DNA of 64,000 bases from Macondimonas sp045864775. Lineage in GTDB: Bacteria; Pseudomonadota; Gammaproteobacteria; UBA5335. The notes under the pieces were generated by a model that saw only the letters and a list, made by a program, of their open reading frames with translations, made no database searches and was not told the DNA's origin. Shown here in pieces: positions 60,080 to 64,000 of the stretch. The position numbers were made by a program, and so were the translations under genes. Every line of letters begins with the position of its first letter. Positions within the stretch are counted from its first letter, which is position 1. The DNA lies in the NCBI GenBank assembly GCA_045864775.1, contig BTVR01000002.1:62001-126000 (forward strand). The letters run 5' to 3'.

Positions 60080-61926
60080 GAGCGCTCCTCGGGTGTCGAC
60101 CAGACCTGCTCCAGATGGCGCAGGAAGGGCTCGGGTTTTAGCAGGCCGACGACGCGATCATTGCGCTGCTCGCGGCCCGCGGCGTCGAAAAACAGGATGG
60201 TCGGCGGCCCGATGACGCCCAGGTGCGCCATCAGCGCGCGGTCGGTCTCATCGTTGGCCGTGACGTCGGCCTGCAGTGTCAACACCGGCTGCAGGGATTC
60301 GACCACGCGCGGATCACTGAACGTCGTGCGCGCCATGATGACGCAATCGACGCACCAGTCGGCGTAGAAGTCGAGCATCACGGTCTGGCCGCGCGCACGG
60401 GCGCCTTCGAGTTCCCGTTCCAGATCCGCCACTGTCTTGATGGGCTTGAGCGGCACATGCACGACCGTCGCGGCGCCGCCGCGCAAGTGACCGAGCGGCA
60501 GCCAGAACCGATCGCCACCCGACGCGCCGCCGGTCATCAGCAGAACGCCGTAGACGACGACCACGGCGGCCAGGCCCTGGCCGATGCGCCGCGCCGGCGT
60601 GCGGGCCGGGTGGAGGGCGCCGAGCCAGATGCCGACGATGATCAGCCACCCGCCCCAGAGCAACAAGGCCAGCGTCGGTGGCACCAGGCGATTGACGATC
60701 CACAGCGCCACCGCGAGCAGCATCAGGCCGAACAGATGCTGGATGTACACCATCCAGGGCCCGGCCCGCGGCACGAGGACGCCAGCCGAGGTGCCGACCA
60801 GCAGCAGCGGCGTGCCCATCCCCAGGCTCAGGACGAACAAGGCGCTGCCGCCGAGCCACAGATCGCCCGACTGGCCGATGTAGATCAGCGCGCCGACGAG
60901 CGGCGCCGCGACGCAGGGGCCGATGATGAGCGCCGACAGCAGGCCCATCGCCACCGTCCCGAGCAGCGTTCCGCCGCGCACCCGGCGCACCCACATGTCG
61001 ATGCGGCTCTGGATGAAGCTCGGCATCTGCAACTCGTAAAGGCCGAACATGGCGAGGCCCAGGAGCGCGAAGAGACCGGCGAAACTCCACAGGACGACGG
61101 GATTCTGGAAGCTCGCCTGCAGATTGGCGCCGAGCAGCGCCGTCAGCATGCCGGCCGCGGCGTAGGTGAGGGAGACCGACAACACGTAGATCAGCGACAG
61201 CCCGAAGGCCCGCCGGGTGGAGCGCTTGCCGGGCTGACCCGCCACCAGCGCCGAGACGATGGGAATCATGGGCAGGTTGCAGGGCGTGAAGGCGAGCAGC
61301 AGCCCGAGGCCATAGAACGTGACGAGATTGGTCCACCAGCCGCCGATCTCGAGCAGCCGCGCCAGTTTGGCGGGATCATCCTGCCAACCGGACCATGGGT
61401 CGGCGCCGCCGGTGGTCGCGGGCGGCGTCTCGGTCTCGGCCCGCGGCAGGTCGGCCAGTTCGAAGGTCTGCACCATCGGCGGATAGCACACGCCGCCATC
61501 GGCACAGCCCTGGTAGCCGAGCACCAGACGGGCGCCTTCCAGCGGCGGCGCAATCCGGACCGTCAGGGATTCATGGAACACCTCGGTCTGCCCGAACTCC
61601 GGGTCATCCTTGGGCTCACCGCGCGGGATGGACACCTGGCCAGCCGCCACCAGATCGCGGCCATCCACGCTGATCGCGATCTGGTCGCGATAGAGGTAGT
61701 AGCCCGAGGCGATGGTCCAGTGCGCCTGCACTCCACCATCGGCGAGTCGTTCGGGTGCGACGAGGAAGGCTTCATCGGCGCGCAGAAAGGGTTTTGCGGC
61801 CGGGGCGAGCCCCAGCATCTCGCGCAGCCCGCCGCCTTCGGCGAGGGCCACCGGCGCAGCCGCGAAACTGGCCCATGCGAGGAGTAGCAACAGCGGTCGC
61901 ACGATGCGTCGGGGGATGGATCTCAC
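60076..61926 (-). CDS. dsbD: Thiol:disulfide interchange protein DsbD
   Basis: 616 residues. A signal peptide precedes the periplasmic alpha domain, with the cysteine pair of GYQGCADGGVCYPP. A membrane domain of about eight helices carries conserved cysteines in LLAFTPCNLPMIPIVSALVA and LIIGPCVAAPLVGAL. The C-terminal thioredoxin domain has FYADWCVDCVIMARTTFSD. It moves electrons from cytoplasmic thioredoxin across the membrane. It overlaps both cutA and the TlpA-like gene by four bases. Confidence 0.95.
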   Translation of the reverse strand: MRSIPRRIVRPLLLLLAWASFAAAPVALAEGGGLREMLGLAPAAKPFLRADEAFLVAPERLADGGVQAHWTIASGYYLYRDQIAISVDGRDLVAAGQVSIPRGEPKDDPEFGQTEVFHESLTVRIAPPLEGARLVLGYQGCADGGVCYPPMVQTFELADLPRAETETPPATTGGADPWSGWQDDPAKLARLLEIGGWWTNLVTFYGLGLLLAFTPCNLPMIPIVSALVAGQPGKRSTRRAFGLSLIYVLSVSLTYAAAGMLTALLGANLQASFQNPVVLWSFAGLFALLGLAMFGLYELQMPSFIQSRIDMWVRRVRGGTLLGTVAMGLLSALIIGPCVAAPLVGALIYIGQSGDLWLGGSALFVLSLGMGTPLLLVGTSAGVLVPRAGPWMVYIQHLFGLMLLAVALWIVNRLVPPTLALLLWGGWLIIVGIWLGALHPARTPARRIGQGLAAVVVVYGVLLMTGGASGGDRFWLPLGHLRGGAATVVHVPLKPIKTVADLERELEGARARGQTVMLDFYADWCVDCVIMARTTFSDPRVVESLQPVLTLQADVTANDETDRALMAHLGVIGPPTILFFDAAGREQRNDRVVGLLKPEPFLRHLEQVWSTPEERS

Positions 61927-62258
61927 GCGGTGCGTTCCTCACGGGTCTCGGCCTCGACCCAGGCGCTGTATGCCTTAAGTCCGGCCGCCAGCGGCCAGGC
62001 AATGATTTCGGGGGTCTCGTAGGGATGTTCCCGCTCGAGAAACGAGGCCAGCGCCGGGTAGCGATCCGCGGCAGTCTTGAACAGCAGGGTGCATTCGGTG
62101 GCCTGCTCGATGGCGCCCTGCCAGCGGTAGAGCGCACGGACGCCGGCGAACAGATTCACGCACGCCGCCAGACGCAAATTCAAGGCCGCCTGGGCCAGAC
62201 GCTCCGCGCTGTCCGCATCGGGGCAGTTGCACAAGACGATCCAGATCGGTGGGGACAT
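61923..62258 (-). CDS. cutA: Divalent-cation tolerance protein CutA
   Basis: 111 residues from ATG 62258 with GGAAGG upstream; an in-frame start 10 codons earlier is less likely. The PII-like trimeric fold signature is seen: IWIVLCNCPDADSAERLAQA, ACVNLFAGVRALYRWQGAIE, TLLFKT and HPYETPEIIAWP. Its role in copper tolerance is historical; it is a ligand-binding trimer of unclear function. It leads the cutA-dsbD-tlpA run, coupled to dsbD by ATGA overlap. Confidence 0.95.
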   Translation of the reverse strand: MSPPIWIVLCNCPDADSAERLAQAALNLRLAACVNLFAGVRALYRWQGAIEQATECTLLFKTAADRYPALASFLEREHPYETPEIIAWPLAAGLKAYSAWVEAETREERTA

Positions 62259-62392
62259 GAGCTGCCTTCCAGTGCCTGAGGCTGACATTGTAGGCGCGGC
62301 CGGCCGATGAGGCGATTTCGTCCGGACCCGCGCGCCGTGTCATGATCCGCATCGAGGGCGCTTCCCTCAGGGACGAGGAGGACAACACCATC

Positions 62393-63397
62393 ATGAACCC
62401 CGATACGCTGGCCCGTTCCGCACCCGACCGCAGCGCGCGGTCCTTCGGTCGCATCGTTGCGGCAGCAGCTGCCGTCCTGCTGCTGGCATGCGGCATCCTG
62501 GGTTGGTACTGGTCGCGGGAGCCCGCGGTCCCGCCCGATGCGCCCGGCGCGGCCGATGCCGTGGTCGGCGATCGCACCACCCGGACGCTGATCGACGTGG
62601 TCGGTGTGTTGCTCGACAAGCCGGGCGGTTATCTCAGCAACGACGTGTTGCCGCCGGGCGCCTGGCTGGACAACATGCCGAACTGGGAGTTCGGGGTGCT
62701 GGTTCAGGTCCGCGACCTGGCCCGCGCCCTGCGCAACGACTTCAGTCGCTCACAGTCCCAGTCGCGCGAGGACCCGGATCTGGCCATTGCCGAGCCGCAG
62801 TTCAACTTCGACAGCGAAAGCTGGCTCTTTCCGCCATCCGAGGGCGAGTATCGCCAGGGCATCCGCGCACTGGAGCGTTACCGCAAGCGCCTGATCGATC
62901 CGGAGCAACCCGATGCCCAGTTCTATGCCCGCAGCGACAACCTGCGCAGCTATCTGGCTATCGTGGAGAAGCGCCTGGGCGATCTTTCGCAACGGCTGTC
63001 GGCAAGCGCCGGTGTGATGCGCGTGGACACCGAGCTGGCGGGTGACAGTGCTGCCCGTCGCTCCACCGAGCGGCCGGCCGAGCAGTTCATCCAGACGCCA
63101 TGGCTCGAGATCGACGACGTGTTCTACGAGGCGCGAGGCGCGAGCTGGGCCTTGCTGCAATTCCTGCGCGCCACGGAAACCGATTTCGCGCCGGTGCTCG
63201 CACGCAAGAGCGCCCAGCAGAGCATGCGGCAGATCATCCGCGAGCTGGAGGAAGCCCAGCAGCCGCTGCGCAGCCCGGTGGTCCTGAACGGCAGCGGTTA
63301 CGGCCTGTGGGCAAACCATTCGCTGGTGCTGTCGTCCTACCTGGCGCGGGCCCACGGCGCGATCATCGATCTGCGCGAACTGCTGGAACAGGGATAG
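62393..63397 (+). CDS. DUF2333 family membrane protein
   Basis: 334 residues from ATG 62393, with GGAGG 11 bases upstream; ATG 62342 is a possible alternative. An N-terminal membrane helix (IVAAAAAVLLLACGILGWYW) is followed by a periplasmic, mostly helical domain containing DVVGVLLDKPGGYLSNDVLP, PPGAWLDNMPNWEFGVL and SWALLQFLRATETDF. The family is found mainly in gammaproteobacteria and has no known function. The gene precedes exbD by 54 bases, but a functional tie is not established. Confidence 0.85.
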   Translation: MNPDTLARSAPDRSARSFGRIVAAAAAVLLLACGILGWYWSREPAVPPDAPGAADAVVGDRTTRTLIDVVGVLLDKPGGYLSNDVLPPGAWLDNMPNWEFGVLVQVRDLARALRNDFSRSQSQSREDPDLAIAEPQFNFDSESWLFPPSEGEYRQGIRALERYRKRLIDPEQPDAQFYARSDNLRSYLAIVEKRLGDLSQRLSASAGVMRVDTELAGDSAARRSTERPAEQFIQTPWLEIDDVFYEARGASWALLQFLRATETDFAPVLARKSAQQSMRQIIRELEEAQQPLRSPVVLNGSGYGLWANHSLVLSSYLARAHGAIIDLRELLEQG

Positions 63398-63451
63398 AAT
63401 TCCGCCGTCCGCCAGACAACGGGCGGCTCATCTGATCGACCGGAGGTTCCC

Positions 63452-63871
63452 ATGGCAGGCCGCGCGCTGGCGAGTAACGACACCCCGATGGCCGAAATCA
63501 ACGTCACCCCGCTGGTCGACGTGATGCTCGTGTTGCTCGTCATCTTCATCGTCATGGCGCCGCTGTTTGCGCAGGCCCTGCGGGTCGACCTGCCTCAGGC
63601 CGAAGCGCCTCCCCTGGCCGAACCCCGGATCCTGGACGTGGAGCTGATGCGGTCCGGGGAGCTGCACGTCGATCATCGACCGATCGACGCGACTCAACTT
63701 CCCGCCCGGATCAGACAGGCCTTGAGTGAAACGCCGGAAGTGGTGATCCGGCTCGGCGCCGATCAGTCCGTGCCTTACGGCCGCGTGGCCCGGGTGATCG
63801 CCGATCTGCAACAGGCGGGCGCCGAAAAACTGGCCTTCGCCACCCAGCCGGGGTCCGCCGCATCCCCCTGA
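63452..63871 (+). CDS. exbD: Biopolymer transport protein ExbD/TolR
   Basis: 139 residues, ATG 63452 with GGAGG upstream. One membrane helix with the essential aspartate (INVTPLVDVMLVLLVIFIVM, Asp23) and a periplasmic domain ending in YGRVARVIADLQQAGAEKLA. It couples proton flow through ExbB/TolQ to TonB- or TolA-type force transfer. ExbB is not upstream in this window. The following 63872-64000 shows no gene or clear signal. Confidence 0.9.
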   Translation: MAGRALASNDTPMAEINVTPLVDVMLVLLVIFIVMAPLFAQALRVDLPQAEAPPLAEPRILDVELMRSGELHVDHRPIDATQLPARIRQALSETPEVVIRLGADQSVPYGRVARVIADLQQAGAEKLAFATQPGSAASP

Positions 63872-64000
63872 GGGATGCCGCGCCCGCCGATCGCTGTTGC
63901 CTTCCGGGCCGATCAGGCCACGGTGGTGCCGGTCATTCGGGAAAGACGGTGCCGGCCGTGACGCGTACCCGTTGACCGGCCGATACGCTCGGCGGCGTAT

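Overview
The window is high-GC bacterial chromosome, most likely from a gammaproteobacterium. The evidence is gene content and order: hisBHAFIE followed by tatABC, accB-accC-prmA-(DUF3426)-fis-purH-purD, split B12-dependent nrdJ, a DUF2333 protein, and NarK next to a fused phosphatase/kinase. No rRNA or species marker is present, so I do not go below class. Most of the sequence is gene-dense core genome, broken by two visibly AT-richer accessory stretches (about 2.6-8.4 kb and 25.5-28.2 kb).

Layout. 1-2.5 kb: end of a glutathione-transferase-like gene, tRNA-Arg(ACG) with a strong promoter, a RhlE-type RNA helicase and a PchB-like lyase. 2.7-8.4 kb: a decaying accessory island. It holds a tandem-AAA ATPase gene with an in-frame stop between its two ATPase domains, a DUF2779 gene with one stop and two frameshifts, an intact WYL regulator, a heavily broken gene of unknown family, and a small C39-like cysteine protease. 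8.6-11.6 kb: ubiD, a peroxiredoxin-like gene and an SDR gene. 11.9-18.8 kb: glgX-treZ-treY, which make trehalose from glycogen-type glucan. 19-22.2 kb: a NarK nitrate transporter and a PP2C/protein-kinase fusion, behind a sigma-54-like site. 22.3-25.4 kb: a voltage-gated-type potassium channel with a zinc-ribbon tail, an MscS channel and an MBL hydrolase.

25.5-28.2 kb is a decayed integron. Three gene cassettes all read on the minus strand, each ending in an attC site, and a truncated, stop-containing intI fragment diverges from them. The array sits directly downstream of nrdJ. 28.2-31.2 kb: the two-gene NrdJ ribonucleotide reductase. 31.5-36.7 kb: a DegP/MucD protease, a TauE/SafE permease and an M16 lipoprotein peptidase. 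36.7-41.7 kb: the minus-strand histidine operon running into tatABC. 41.9-43.1 kb: ureE-ureF without any other urease gene in the window. 43.1-51.9 kb: a diguanylate cyclase, an isoquinoline-oxidoreductase-like molybdoenzyme pair with a Tat signal, a quinone reductase, an unknown protein, BtuF and a CorC/HlyC-type protein. 51.9-62.3 kb: a long minus-strand housekeeping run, cutA-dsbD-tlpA-aroQ-accB-accC-prmA-DUF3426-fis-purH-purD. 62.4-63.9 kb: a DUF2333 gene and exbD.

Functional links: tatABC can export the Tat-signal molybdoenzyme; BtuF supplies cobalamin needed by NrdJ; TlpA, DsbD and CutA form a redox/metal group; the NarK pair fits nitrate assimilation under nitrogen control. The most unusual parts are the eroding AAA/DUF2779/WYL cassette and the integron remnant.
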